From Mariniphaga sediminis (GTDB lineage: Bacteria > Bacteroidota > Bacteroidia > Bacteroidales > Prolixibacteraceae): a stretch of 64,000 bases of DNA. The notes under the pieces were generated by a model. The model did no database searches. It was not told where the DNA came from and saw nothing but the letters and a program-made list of their open reading frames with translations. Where the stretch lies: NCBI RefSeq assembly GCF_003573545.1, contig NZ_QWET01000007.1:245995-309994 (forward strand), in the 5' to 3' direction. Shown here piece after piece: positions 1-8,501 of this stretch. The first letter of the stretch is position 1, and every line of letters begins with the position of its first letter. The position numbers were made by a program, and so were the translations under genes.

Positions 1-306
1 CAGCAAGGGAAGCGGCCAACGGCCCTGTTTGCCCTGAGTAATACCATTGCAATGGGGTGTATGAAAGCCTTAAAAGAAGAAAATATCCGTATCCCGGATG
101 ACATCTCGCTGATAACATTTGACGAACACCCGTACCTCGATTATTTGGCGACTCCTCTCTCTTGTGTTGCGCAGCCTGTTAGTGACATCAGTAAAATAGC
201 CATCAAATTTCTTTTTGCGAAATTAGACAATGGCGATTTTAAACCCAGTCAGGTGTTGCTTAAACCCAAAATACAAATAAAGGAATCTGTTGGGAAAATG
301 AGATAG
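1..306 (+). CDS. LacI-family transcriptional regulator, C-terminal part (cut by window edge)
   Basis: The reading frame is open from the first base of the window, so the DNA-binding N-terminus lies outside. The 101 visible residues contain the end of a periplasmic-binding-protein-like sensor domain: the run TALFALSNTIAMGCMKAL, then IPDDISLITFDEH and a block near PLSCVAQPV. These are typical of the last third of LacI/GalR regulators, where sugar effectors bind. The frame ends at a TGA-free stretch with TAG at 304-306 and is followed by a strong shared terminator. The effector and target genes cannot be judged from this fragment. Confidence 0.85.
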   Translation, partial: QQGKRPTALFALSNTIAMGCMKALKEENIRIPDDISLITFDEHPYLDYLATPLSCVAQPVSDISKIAIKFLFAKLDNGDFKPSQVLLKPKIQIKESVGKMR

Positions 307-341
307 TTGTTTTTCAGAAGCAAACAATCCGGAATGTTATT

Positions 342-390
342 AAAAGAAAAAGAGCTGCAAAAAACATTTTTTTGCAGCTCTTTTTCTTTT
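342..390. terminator. Bidirectional intrinsic terminator between the LacI gene and tRNA-Val
   Basis: A near-perfect inverted repeat has arms of about 23 bases (AAAAGAAAAAGAGCTGCAAA on the left and its complement on the right) around a very short loop. It carries A-rich and T-rich ends, so it can terminate in both directions. It lies between the plus-strand regulator, which ends at 306, and the minus-strand tRNA, which ends at 394. Confidence 0.9.
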
Positions 391-393
391 AAG

Positions 394-468
394 TGGGAAC
401 AACTGGATTCGAACCAGTGACCCCCTGCTTGTAAGGCAGGTGCTCTGAACCAGCTGAGCTATGCTCCC
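394..468 (-). tRNA. tRNA-Val (anticodon UAC)
   Basis: Read on the minus strand, the sequence folds as a full cloverleaf. The acceptor stem GGGAGCA pairs with TGTTCCC (one G-U pair). The D-arm contains AGCTGGTT, the anticodon stem CCTGC/GCAGG encloses CTTACAA (anticodon TAC), and the T-arm contains TTCGAAT. The discriminator base is A and CCA is not encoded. The gene has its own promoter at 511-541. Confidence 0.96.
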
Positions 469-510
469 TTTATTCTTTTTAGAACGTTTGCCCTTCCCTG
501 AAAGGCGCTG

Positions 511-541
511 CAAATATAAAACCTATTTTCAGTTTTGCAAA
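511..541 (-). promoter_or_regulatory. Promoter of tRNA-Val (Bacteroidota -33/-7 type)
   Basis: On the minus strand, TTTG (541-538), a 19-base spacer and TATATTTG (518-511) match the phylum consensus TTTG/TAnnTTTG exactly. Transcription should begin near 504, about 36 bases before the mature tRNA. The promoter sits immediately after the folC stop codon. Confidence 0.8.
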
Positions 542-547
542 AATAAT

Positions 548-1843
548 TTATAAAATTTCTGCAACAACAAAAGTACTGCCCCCCACAAAGACGATATCGT
601 TTTTGTCGGCACGGCTTCTGGCAGAAGCAAAAGCCTTTTCAACCGAGGAAAATGTTGCTCCGTTTAATCCGTATTCGGAAGCCAAAAGGGCCAGTCCTTT
701 TTCGTCCAGGCCGCGCGGAATATCCGCCCGGGTAAAATAGTATTCAGCATCTGGCGGCAATAAACTTAGGATACGTTTTGTGTCCTTGTCGTTTACCACC
801 CCCAGAACGATATGAAGTTTTTTGCAGGGAGTTTGGTTTAACTGGCTGACAACCTCTGTCATTCCTTCTGCATTGTGGGCGGTATCACATACTAAAAGCG
901 GGTTGTAGCCTAAAATATGCCAGCGGCCCTGAAGCCCCGTCATTTTTTTTGCAATGGCCAGGCCAAGCAGTAAGCTTTCATCCGAAATTTCCCATTCCAT
1001 CTGCCGGAGTAGTTCCACTGTTTTCAGCACGGCCGGAAGATTTTTTTGCTGGTACATTCCTTTTAGATCAAGTTTTACCTGAGAAAAAAGTGTTTCCCCG
1101 TTTTTTTCTACCGAGAGTAACTGGTTCCCGTCAGTATCTGTCAGGGCATAAGCGACCGAATATTCCTGGTCGGCATAAAACAAAGGAGCCAGTTTTAGGG
1201 CAGCAACCTCGTCAAAAACTGGTTTTGTTTCAGTCTGTGAAGTTCCGATTACAACTGGTACACCTGCTTTAATAATGCCGGCCTTTTCCAGGGCAATTTT
1301 TTCGGGCGAATCGCCCAGAATGGCTGTGTGATCCAGCCCGATGTTGGTAATAATGCTTACTTCAGGGGTAATAATATTGGTCGAATCAAGCCTTCCTCCC
1401 AATCCAACTTCCACAATGGCAATGTCCACCTGACGTCGTGCGAAGTAATCGAAAGCCATTGCTACCGTGAGTTCGAAAAAGGAGGGCTCAATTTTCCACA
1501 ATTCATTGTTAGTTCTGAATGTATCTACCCATTCTACCACCTCGTCTGTCGAAATCATTTCACCGTTTATCCGTATCCGTTCCCTGAAATCTTTCAGGTG
1601 TGGCGATGTATAAAGACCGGTTTTGTATCCGGCTGCCTGAAAAACGGCTGCCAGCATGTGGGAGACTGAACCTTTTCCGTTGGTGCCGGCCACATGTATG
1701 GTCTTAAAATGCCTGTGCGGGTTTCCGTAATAATTGTCGAGCCTGAGGGTATTGTCCAGGTTGTCTTTGTAAGCGGCAGGTCCGATTCGCTGATACATTG
1801 GTAACCTGGAGAACAAAAAGTCAAGTGTTTCTGTGTAGTCCAC
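548..1843 (-). CDS. folC: Bifunctional folylpolyglutamate synthase / dihydrofolate synthase
   Basis: A 431-residue Mur-ligase-family enzyme that adds glutamate to dihydropteroate or folates in the cytoplasm. The ATP-binding loop AGTNGKGSVSHML is at about residues 52-64. The central Mur-ligase block (EVGLGGRLDSTN, then TNIGLDHTAILG) and the C-terminal domain (CDTAHNAEG) are all present, and the length fits the family. The start is GTG at 1843. It is preferred because the family normally begins just before ETLDFLFSRLPMYQR, while the first ATG would remove that block. The gene stands alone between tRNA-Val and a divergent PIN-PhoH gene. Confidence 0.95.
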   Translation of the reverse strand: MDYTETLDFLFSRLPMYQRIGPAAYKDNLDNTLRLDNYYGNPHRHFKTIHVAGTNGKGSVSHMLAAVFQAAGYKTGLYTSPHLKDFRERIRINGEMISTDEVVEWVDTFRTNNELWKIEPSFFELTVAMAFDYFARRQVDIAIVEVGLGGRLDSTNIITPEVSIITNIGLDHTAILGDSPEKIALEKAGIIKAGVPVVIGTSQTETKPVFDEVAALKLAPLFYADQEYSVAYALTDTDGNQLLSVEKNGETLFSQVKLDLKGMYQQKNLPAVLKTVELLRQMEWEISDESLLLGLAIAKKMTGLQGRWHILGYNPLLVCDTAHNAEGMTEVVSQLNQTPCKKLHIVLGVVNDKDTKRILSLLPPDAEYYFTRADIPRGLDEKGLALLASEYGLNGATFSSVEKAFASARSRADKNDIVFVGGSTFVVAEIL

Positions 1844-1951
1844 CTAAAGAAAATTAAAATTTATTAACCGCTGCAAGTTTATTAAAAATTGAAATACCCG
1901 TGTATAAATACCATTAATTTATCTACATTTCGGAAATTCAATTTAAAAACG

Positions 1952-3286
1952 ATGTTAAGTAAAACAAGCAAAAGTAAGATTTTCATTCTTGATACGAATG
2001 TTATTTTACACGATCATACCTGTATTTATCAGTTTCAGGATAACGACATTATTCTTCCGATAACCGTACTGGAGGAACTGGATAAATTTAAAAGGGGAAA
2101 CGACCTTATTAATTACCAGGCCCGGGAATTTGTAAGGGTGCTCGATGAAATTGTGGGTGACGAATTATTTAACGGGGGTAAGTCGCTGGGGAAAGGAAAA
2201 GGGAAATTGCGTATTGAAACGGGAAAACCTTTTTCAGAATCATTAAAGACTTCTTTCCGGGAAGATATTCCCGACCATCGTATCCTGGCAATTGCCGAAT
2301 ACATGACCCAATCGTATCCGAAGAGAAAAACCATTTTGGTCAGCAAAGACATTAATTTGCGGATGAAGGCCAAATCGTTGGGGATCTCGGCAGAGGATTA
2401 CAAAACCGACCAGGTTACCGATGAAAATGTGTTGTCTAAAACCATTACCACCTTTGATAATTTTGACGATACTTTAATCAGTACAATGTATGAAAATGGT
2501 TCGGTTGGAGTAGAGGAGATAAAACAGGAAGTAAGGCCGGAACCCAATGAATGTTTCATCTTTAAAGGAAACAATTCGAGTGTGCTGGGGCGTTTTGATG
2601 CCGCTTCCAAACGGATGCAGCGGGTAGAAAAAAAGTCAGCTTACGGAATTAAACCGCGCAATGCCGAGCAAACATTCAGCCTGAATGTATTAATGGATCC
2701 CACAATCCAGTTGGTGGCGCTTACCGGGAAAGCAGGTACGGGAAAAACGTTGCTGGCGTTGGCTGCCGCCATCGAAATGCACAAATCGTTTGACCAGATT
2801 TTACTGGCCCGTCCCATCGTGGCGCTCAGTAACCGCGATTTGGGCTTCCTGCCCGGAGATGCTTCCGAAAAAATTAATCCGTACATGCAGCCGTTGTTTG
2901 ATAACCTTTCGGTAATAAAACATGTGTTTAACCCGAGAAGTAAGGAATATCTGCAGATTGAAGAGTTGCAAAAGGAAGAAAAACTGGTAATTACCCCGCT
3001 GGCGTATATAAGGGGACGCAGTTTATCCAATTCGTTTTTTATCATTGATGAAGCCCAGAATTTAACGCCGCATGAAATTAAAACCATCATTACCCGGGCC
3101 GGCGAAGGGACCAAAATGGTATTTACCGGTGACCTGCAGCAAATAGACTCTCCTTACCTCGATATGAAATCGAATGGCCTGGCCTATATGACCGACCGCA
3201 TGCGAAACCAGGATCTTTTTGCCCACATAAATCTTGTGAAAGGAGAACGCAGTTACCTGGCCGAACTGGCAAGTAACCTGCTTTGA
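1952..3286 (+). CDS. PIN-PhoH fusion ATPase (YlaK-like RNA-directed ATPase/nuclease)
   Basis: About 444 residues. The N-terminus is a PIN nuclease domain beginning FILDTNVILHD, with further acidic positions at LEELDKFKRG and DHRILAIAEY. The C-terminal half is a PhoH ATPase with Walker A LTGKAGTGKT (about residues 257-266) and Walker B SFFIIDEAQNLTP. Such fusions are thought to act on RNA by combining helicase-like ATPase and ribonuclease activity; the substrate in Bacteroidota is unknown. The ATG at 1952 is chosen because the frame upstream of it opens only with a TTG at 1889 and lacks family-like sequence. The gene is divergent from folC and is probably monocistronic. Confidence 0.9.
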   Translation: MLSKTSKSKIFILDTNVILHDHTCIYQFQDNDIILPITVLEELDKFKRGNDLINYQAREFVRVLDEIVGDELFNGGKSLGKGKGKLRIETGKPFSESLKTSFREDIPDHRILAIAEYMTQSYPKRKTILVSKDINLRMKAKSLGISAEDYKTDQVTDENVLSKTITTFDNFDDTLISTMYENGSVGVEEIKQEVRPEPNECFIFKGNNSSVLGRFDAASKRMQRVEKKSAYGIKPRNAEQTFSLNVLMDPTIQLVALTGKAGTGKTLLALAAAIEMHKSFDQILLARPIVALSNRDLGFLPGDASEKINPYMQPLFDNLSVIKHVFNPRSKEYLQIEELQKEEKLVITPLAYIRGRSLSNSFFIIDEAQNLTPHEIKTIITRAGEGTKMVFTGDLQQIDSPYLDMKSNGLAYMTDRMRNQDLFAHINLVKGERSYLAELASNLL

Positions 3287-3292
3287 GCGCTT

Positions 3293-3322
3293 TTTGACAT
3301 CAACAGCTTTTTTCTATTTTTG
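3293..3322 (+). promoter_or_regulatory. Promoter upstream of mtaB
   Basis: TTTG at 3293-3296, an 18-base spacer and TATTTTTG at 3315-3322 match the Bacteroidota consensus. The predicted start of transcription leaves a leader of about 125 bases before the mtaB ATG. Confidence 0.65.
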
Positions 3323-3452
3323 CAGTTGATTTGGCCACTGACAGGGATTCGTTACATTTTTTACAAAGAATCAAGTTCGTCTGAGTCGAAATTAACCTGT
3401 GCATAAACTTTATTAAAACAAATTTGTATAATACAGGTTAAAAAGATTTTAA

Positions 3453-4754
3453 ATGAATTACGAAGGGAAAAAAGCTGCTTTTTATACGTTGGGATGTAAA
3501 CTCAATTTTTCTGAAACTTCCTCTATTGCCGGGACTTTCAAAGAAGTAGGGTTTGAAAGGGTAGGTTTCGAAGAGGAGGCCGATGTTTACGTAATCAATA
3601 CGTGTTCTGTTACTAACCAGGGAGATAAAGCCAGCCGGAATATAGTACGGCAGGCGGTGCGGAGAAATCCTAATGCCATGGTGATTGTGGTGGGCTGCTA
3701 TTCACAGTTGAAACCGGAAGAGGTGGGCCATATTGAAGGAGTTGATATGGTGTTGGGAACCCAGGAAAAATTTAATATCCCTGCCTACCTCGGCAATCTC
3801 GAAAAACGCAAGTCCACCGAAATAAAGGTTACCCGGCTGGCCAATATAAAAAGCTACCATAAAGCATTTTCATGGGGCGATCGCACCCGCAGTTTCCTGA
3901 AGATTCAGGATGGTTGCGATTATTACTGCTCGTTTTGTACCATTCCTTATGCCCGTGGGAGAAGCCGGAACGATACCATTGAAAATACAGTGAAAGAGGC
4001 TCGCAAAGCAGTGGAGAAAGGCTACAAGGAGGTTGTTCTGACGGGCGTAAATATTGGTGACTTTGGAAAAACAACCAGTGAAAATTTTCTGGATTTGCTG
4101 AAAAACCTGGAAAAAGTGGACGGATTGCACCGTTTGCGTCTGGGATCCATTGAGCCCAACCTTTTAAAAGATGAGATTATTAAACTGGTGGCCGAATCAA
4201 AAGTGATTATGCCGCATTTTCATATCCCGCTGCAATCGGGCTCCGATGAGGTGCTGTCGCTGATGAAACGTAAATATTCTACCGGGTTGTTTGCCAAACG
4301 CATCCAGCGGATTCGTGAATTGATTCCCCACGCTTTTGTTGGGGTGGATATAATTGCCGGGACAAACGGTGAAACGGAAGCGCTTTTTCAGGAGTCCTAC
4401 GATTTTATTAACGGGCTGGAAATTTCGCAGTTGCATGCTTTTACATACTCCGAAAGAAGCGGTACCCAGGCGCTTAAAATCCCCTGGAAAGTGGAGGTGG
4501 AGGACCGTAAACGCCGTACCCAGATGTACATCAATCTTTCAGAGAAAAAGCTGAGGGCATTTTATGAGAAACATCTGAATACGAACCAAACAGTATTGTT
4601 CGAGTCGAAAAAGAACGGGGAAGAGATGGTCGGATTCACCGAAAATTATATTAAGGTGGAAACTCCTTTCAGGGAAGATTTGATAAATGAAATGCAACGC
4701 GTGAGACTTCAATCCATTCTGCCCAACGGACATGTAGCCGTTAATTTTGATTGA
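3453..4754 (+). CDS. mtaB: tRNA (N6-threonylcarbamoyladenosine-37-C2) methylthiotransferase MtaB
   Basis: A 433-residue radical SAM methylthiotransferase that converts t6A37 to ms2t6A37 in tRNAs reading ANN codons. The N-terminal UPF0004 domain begins TLGCKLNFSE and carries three Cys for an auxiliary 4Fe-4S cluster (TLGCK, NTCSVTNQ, VGCYSQ). The radical SAM motif CDYYCSFCTIPYARGR follows at about residue 154, and a C-terminal TRAM-like region ends the protein. The TLGCK..N form and overall length favour MtaB over MiaB and RimO. It is the first gene of a run on the plus strand, 42 bases before the inositol-phosphatase gene. Confidence 0.92.
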   Translation: MNYEGKKAAFYTLGCKLNFSETSSIAGTFKEVGFERVGFEEEADVYVINTCSVTNQGDKASRNIVRQAVRRNPNAMVIVVGCYSQLKPEEVGHIEGVDMVLGTQEKFNIPAYLGNLEKRKSTEIKVTRLANIKSYHKAFSWGDRTRSFLKIQDGCDYYCSFCTIPYARGRSRNDTIENTVKEARKAVEKGYKEVVLTGVNIGDFGKTTSENFLDLLKNLEKVDGLHRLRLGSIEPNLLKDEIIKLVAESKVIMPHFHIPLQSGSDEVLSLMKRKYSTGLFAKRIQRIRELIPHAFVGVDIIAGTNGETEALFQESYDFINGLEISQLHAFTYSERSGTQALKIPWKVEVEDRKRRTQMYINLSEKKLRAFYEKHLNTNQTVLFESKKNGEEMVGFTENYIKVETPFREDLINEMQRVRLQSILPNGHVAVNFD

Positions 4755-4796
4755 CCTTCCCAAATACAGGTTCCATTAGCATTAATTTCAAAAAAA

Positions 4797-5603
4797 ATGA
4801 CACATAGTATCAATTATCAACTTATTTGCCGTAAGGTACAGGAGATTGCCCGCGAAACAGGAAACTTTATCCGGGGTGAACGTGAAAAAATTTCGGAAAA
4901 GGATGTGGAACTGAAAAGTGTTTCCAGCCTGGTTACTTATGTCGATAAAACAGCAGAATCCCGGATTGTGGCCGCGTTGAGGGAACTGATTCCGGACAGC
5001 GGTTTTATTACCGAAGAAGGTACAGCCAGCCATTCGAATGAAAAGTTCAGATGGATTATTGATCCGTTGGATGGCACCACCAATTTTATTCACGGCATTG
5101 CGCCCCACTCGGTAAGTATTGCCCTGCTGGAGGACGATGAACTTGTAGTGGGCGTGGTTTACGAAGTGGGGCAAAACGAAATGTTTTACGCCTGGAAAGG
5201 CAGCCCGGCTTATTTGAATGGAAAAGAAATCAAGGTTTCCCCTACATCAAAAATAGAGGACACGCTGATTGGCACCGGTTTCCCTTACTATGCTTTCGAC
5301 CGGGTTGATGATTACATAGCTGCCATGCGCTATTTAATGGAACACACACGGGGTTTGCGCCGTTTTGGGTCTGCTGCCGTAGATTTGTCCTATGTGGCAG
5401 CTGGTCGTTTTGATGGTTTTTTCGAACATGCGCTTCACTCCTGGGATGTGGCTGCCGGGGTTTTTATTTTGCAGCAGGCTGGCGGAAAAGTATCCGATTT
5501 TAACGGGGAAAATAATTGGCTTTTCGGGGGCGAAATTGTGGCGGCAAGCAACAATTTTTTTGGTGAATTTTATACCGTTGTTCATAAACATTTGGGAAAT
5601 TAA
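4797..5603 (+). CDS. Inositol monophosphatase family protein (SuhB-like)
   Basis: A 268-residue Mg-dependent phosphatase of the IMPase/FIG superfamily. The metal-binding signature IDPLDGTTNFIHG lies at about residues 89-101, with the upstream acidic pair at FITEEGT. The second signature HSWDVAAGVFILQQAGG is at about 213-229. Members dephosphorylate inositol-1-phosphate or related sugar phosphates; SuhB-type proteins can also act in rRNA processing, so the exact substrate cannot be assigned. The gene lies downstream of mtaB and may be co-transcribed with it. Confidence 0.88.
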   Translation: MTHSINYQLICRKVQEIARETGNFIRGEREKISEKDVELKSVSSLVTYVDKTAESRIVAALRELIPDSGFITEEGTASHSNEKFRWIIDPLDGTTNFIHGIAPHSVSIALLEDDELVVGVVYEVGQNEMFYAWKGSPAYLNGKEIKVSPTSKIEDTLIGTGFPYYAFDRVDDYIAAMRYLMEHTRGLRRFGSAAVDLSYVAAGRFDGFFEHALHSWDVAAGVFILQQAGGKVSDFNGENNWLFGGEIVAASNNFFGEFYTVVHKHLGN

Positions 5604-5710
5604 GCGTTTGTTTATGTCTTCGTCCAAACTTGTGAAAGCTGAATTCAATGGTCAATACAAATTTTAGTTGTATTTTTCAGGTATATTTTTCAATGACTAA
5701 AATTTAAGCC

Positions 5711-6187
5711 ATGGCCGAAAAAGAGATTGCCTTGTTAAAAACTCAGATCGCCCGGCTCGACGAGAAAAAGTTCGATCTGGAAGCCTGGAAAAATCACACT
5801 GAGATTTTTCTGGAACGTATTTTCGGAAAAGACAGTCCCAAGTTGAAAATGATACACAATTTACATTACGATTATTCGAGTTGGAGCCTGCGCGATACTT
5901 ATGCGGGTGGTTCAACCAAAGATAAGGATCCGGTAAGGATTCAGGCGAAAGAAATTCTGGGAGCTATCATTACAGAGTTGGAAACCCTGGGTTTACCCCG
6001 GGGAAAACAGGAAAAGTTAAAAATGAAGGAGTTGCTTGATGATGAATTAACAGGCAGGCAGGTGAAGGAGATTGATACTTTGCTGAGTTCCGACGACCCG
6101 GAAAAGACAGAAAAAGTGGCCAAAATACTGGAGACCATTCCGGTTGAAAACCTGGCAGCCACTATCGCCAAACTCCTTACTTCTTAA
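5711..6187 (+). CDS. Conserved hypothetical helical protein
   Basis: A 158-residue soluble protein without signal peptide or membrane segment. I do not recognise a named family. The first 30 residues (KEIALLKTQIARLDEKKFDLEA in outline) look like a coiled coil. The middle contains YDYSSWSLRDTYAGG, and the C-terminal third is charged and helical. The gene is 9 bases upstream of the glycosyltransferase gene and probably in the same operon. Codon use resembles the neighbours. No function is assigned. Confidence 0.75.
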   Translation: MAEKEIALLKTQIARLDEKKFDLEAWKNHTEIFLERIFGKDSPKLKMIHNLHYDYSSWSLRDTYAGGSTKDKDPVRIQAKEILGAIITELETLGLPRGKQEKLKMKELLDDELTGRQVKEIDTLLSSDDPEKTEKVAKILETIPVENLAATIAKLLTS

Positions 6188-6196
6188 ACTGTTTTT

Positions 6197-7240
6197 ATGC
6201 CGGAAAACGCTAAAATTGCTATTGTAATACTCAATTGGAACGGAGAAAAGCTTTTTGGTACTTTTCTGCCATCCGTCATTCACAATGCTTCAAGCCCAAA
6301 TACAACCATTTATATTGCCGATAATGGTTCCACAGACAACTCGCTTGGTTTGCTGAAGGAAAAATTTTCTGAAGTTAAAATCATTGAGCTGAAAAAAAAT
6401 TACGGTTTTGCTGAAGGATACAACCGGGCGCTGGAACAGGTGGAGGCGGATTATTTTGTTTTGCTCAACTCCGATGTGGAAGTAACCCCCAATTGGCTGG
6501 CTCCCTGTATCAAAATACTGGAAGAGGATGAAAAAATGGCAGCCGTCCAACCTAAAATCCTGAGTTACGAAAGTCCACATCAGTTTGAATATGCCGGAGC
6601 AGCCGGTGGTTTTATCGACAAGTTTGGCTACCCCTTTTGTCGCGGCCGTATTTTGAACCGCATGGAACCTGATTTGGGGCAGTATAACCAACCATCTTCC
6701 CTTTTCTGGGCCAGTGGCGCCTGTATGGTCGTTAAAGCAAAACTATTCAGGGACGTAGGAGGATTCGACAGTGATTTTTGGGCCCACATGGAAGAAATCG
6801 ATCTTTGCTGGCGCCTCAAAAGTCAGGGATATAAAATCGGCTACCAGCCTGAAAGTGTGGTTTTTCATCTTGGCGGCGGTACGTTGTCCTACAATAGCCC
6901 CAAAAAAGTTTACCTCAATTTTCGGAACAACCTGTTTATGTTGTTTAAAAACCTGCCCAGGAATCAGTTTCGCCGTATCTTTTTTGCCCGAATGGTACTG
7001 GATGGGGTGGCAGCTGTCAAGTTTATTTTGGGGTTCCATTTTTACAGTTTTTGGGCGGTGGTAAAAGCACATGCATCTTTTTACCGGAACCTGGGAAGTC
7101 TCATTCAAAAGCGTAAAAAAATGCTCCTGCAGATAACTGTGAGTGAGCACAAAGAAATTTACCCCAAAAGCATCATGTGGAAATTTTTTATTCAGAGAAA
7201 AAGAAGGTTTTCAGAATTACATTTTAATCCGGAAAAATGA
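6197..7240 (+). CDS. Glycosyltransferase family 2 protein (rhamnosyltransferase-like)
   Basis: A 347-residue GT-A-fold enzyme. The nucleotide-sugar binding region begins IVILNWNGEK, followed by IYIADNGSTDNS and NYGFAEGYNRALE. The metal-binding DXD-like element is LLNSDVEV (about residues 91-98), and WAHMEEIDLCWRL is typical of the rhamnosyltransferase/WcaE-like branch. A hydrophobic stretch near residues 270-290 suggests membrane association. The likely role is adding a sugar to a cell-surface glycan, with unknown donor and acceptor. The end overlaps the next gene by 4 bases (ATGA), suggesting translational coupling. Confidence 0.88.
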   Translation: MPENAKIAIVILNWNGEKLFGTFLPSVIHNASSPNTTIYIADNGSTDNSLGLLKEKFSEVKIIELKKNYGFAEGYNRALEQVEADYFVLLNSDVEVTPNWLAPCIKILEEDEKMAAVQPKILSYESPHQFEYAGAAGGFIDKFGYPFCRGRILNRMEPDLGQYNQPSSLFWASGACMVVKAKLFRDVGGFDSDFWAHMEEIDLCWRLKSQGYKIGYQPESVVFHLGGGTLSYNSPKKVYLNFRNNLFMLFKNLPRNQFRRIFFARMVLDGVAAVKFILGFHFYSFWAVVKAHASFYRNLGSLIQKRKKMLLQITVSEHKEIYPKSIMWKFFIQRKRRFSELHFNPEK

Positions 7241-7653
7241 ACCGAAAATTAACTTTTGAAGAAAAGGTTTATACCTATCATATTGATTTTGTGGGTCATG
7301 TTAACAACATCGTTTATGTCCAGTGGCTGGAAAACGGACGTGTAAAACTGCTCGAAGCCATGGGCATTCCGGTAACCAACCTGGCGCACGGAGAGGGCAT
7401 TGTTCCCGTACTTACCGAAACAACCATTGCATACAAAAAGCCATTGTTTCTGGATAACACAGTAACCGTTGAAACCTGGATTTCAAAATTGAACAATGCT
7501 TCGGCCATTATGGCTTTTCGGTTCCTGAATGAAAAAGGAGAATTGTGTGCCGTCGCAAAGCAAAAGGGCCTGTTTATCGATCGTAAAACCATGCGTCCTG
7601 CGCGTCTCTCCGCAAAAAACCGCGAAGCATTCGAACAGTTTCTTATCGAATAA
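7237..7653 (+). CDS. Acyl-CoA thioesterase, 4-hydroxybenzoyl-CoA thioesterase (hotdog) family
   Basis: A 138-residue single hotdog-fold protein with the YbgC/FcbC-type block IDFVGHVNNIVYVQWLENGR near residues 15-34; the conserved Asp and the GHVNN segment form the active site in this family. It should hydrolyse an acyl-CoA thioester in the cytoplasm, with unknown chain specificity. The start overlaps the glycosyltransferase stop by 4 bases. It is the last gene before the regulated promoter region of the Hdr-like operon. Confidence 0.85.
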   Translation: MNRKLTFEEKVYTYHIDFVGHVNNIVYVQWLENGRVKLLEAMGIPVTNLAHGEGIVPVLTETTIAYKKPLFLDNTVTVETWISKLNNASAIMAFRFLNEKGELCAVAKQKGLFIDRKTMRPARLSAKNREAFEQFLIE

Positions 7654-7696
7654 AATCCGCGGGTTCAGTTTTTATCACCAACATTTTCAGGACAAA

Positions 7697-7736
7697 GCAT
7701 TTTGCGCCTACGTATAAATACGTAGATGCAAAATAC
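7697..7736. promoter_or_regulatory. 40-bp interrupted palindrome with an 18-bp perfect core (operator-like)
   Basis: The core CTACGTATAAATACGTAG (7708-7725) is a perfect inverted repeat around AA. The flanks GCATTTTGC and GCAAAATAC extend the symmetry to 19-base arms with three mismatches. The inner part reads TACGTAT-AA-ATACGTA, the 7-2-7 layout used by NarL/FixJ-type response regulators (heptamer consensus TACYYMT; one position differs). It is centred about 70 bases upstream of the inferred transcription start of the Hdr-like operon, a position that suits an activator. Confidence 0.7.
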
Positions 7737-7760
7737 GTTTAATAACGGTTTTCGGCCAGC

Positions 7761-7793
7761 CTGCATTTTGGAACCTTTGTAGTTAAAATGCAG
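7761..7793. promoter_or_regulatory. Inverted repeat over the inferred promoter/start of the Hdr-like operon
   Basis: CTGCATTTT (7761-7769) and AAAATGCAG (7785-7793) are perfect 9-base inverted arms around a 15-base centre. The centre holds AACCTTTG (7772-7779), a 7-of-8 match to the -7 box. The right arm ends 8 bases before the hdrC ATG, so this could be a repressor operator or a small leader hairpin. Confidence 0.5.
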
Positions 7794-7801
7794 TCAGCAT
7801 C

Positions 7802-8500
7802 ATGCATTCAAAATTAAACAGCTTATTAAAAAGTGATGTGCGGCTTGAAGAAGGCCTGACAGCCTGCATGAACTGTGGAATTTGCACGGCTATTTGTCCG
7901 GCTGCCGAATATTTCGAATACGATCCGCGGAGTATTGCTGTTACTGTGCAGTCGGGTAACGAAGAGGAAATAGCTACTCTGCTGGAAAGTGACACCATTT
8001 GGTACTGCGGGCAGTGTATGTCGTGCAAAACCCGTTGCCCCCGAAATAATTGTCCGGGGTTAATCATTAGTGTTTTGCGGAAGGTGTCTCAGGAAACAGG
8101 GGCTTTTGTACAGAGCAGAATGGGGCGGCAGCAATACCTGATTGTAAAAAATATCGGAATGAATATCCTGAATTACGGGTACTGCGTTCATCCAACCATC
8201 CTGATGCCGGAAAACCATCCGGAGCAGGGACCTGTGTGGAAGTGGGTGTACGAAAACATGGGCGAGGTGTATGCCTCTGTGGGAGCCAACCTTAATGGAG
8301 ACGGTCCCGGCGCCATGCGAAAGATATCCGGTGCAGACCTCGGCGAATTACACCGTATTTTTAAGGAAAGCGGAGGATTGAAATTTTACGAAACCATTGA
8401 ACATTTCAGTAAAATAAAAGCGCTGGAGCTGGGATTTGTGAACGAAAACGGAGAAGCCGATATGGAAAAGTATACGCAACATTTATTGCAGGAGATTTAA
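7802..8500 (+). CDS. HdrC-like protein with two 4Fe-4S clusters (first subunit)
   Basis: A 232-residue soluble iron-sulfur protein. It has two ferredoxin-type motifs: CMNCGICTAICP (Cys 22, 25, 28, 32) and CGQCMSCKTRCP (Cys 69, 72, 75, 79). This pair is diagnostic of HdrC/GlpC/QmoC-type electron-transfer subunits. The tail of about 150 residues is longer than in a minimal HdrC and has no motif I recognise. It is the first gene of a five-gene operon with one base between its stop and the HdrB-like ATG, which argues for stoichiometric synthesis. The expected role is passing electrons between the flavoprotein and the CCG-domain subunit. Confidence 0.87.
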   Translation: MHSKLNSLLKSDVRLEEGLTACMNCGICTAICPAAEYFEYDPRSIAVTVQSGNEEEIATLLESDTIWYCGQCMSCKTRCPRNNCPGLIISVLRKVSQETGAFVQSRMGRQQYLIVKNIGMNILNYGYCVHPTILMPENHPEQGPVWKWVYENMGEVYASVGANLNGDGPGAMRKISGADLGELHRIFKESGGLKFYETIEHFSKIKALELGFVNENGEADMEKYTQHLLQEI

Positions 8501-8501
8501 A

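Noticed and set aside
1889..1951. Upstream extension of the PIN-PhoH gene by 21 codons
   Set aside because: The extension begins with TTG and is not similar to PIN-domain N-termini; the ATG at 1952 directly precedes the conserved start.
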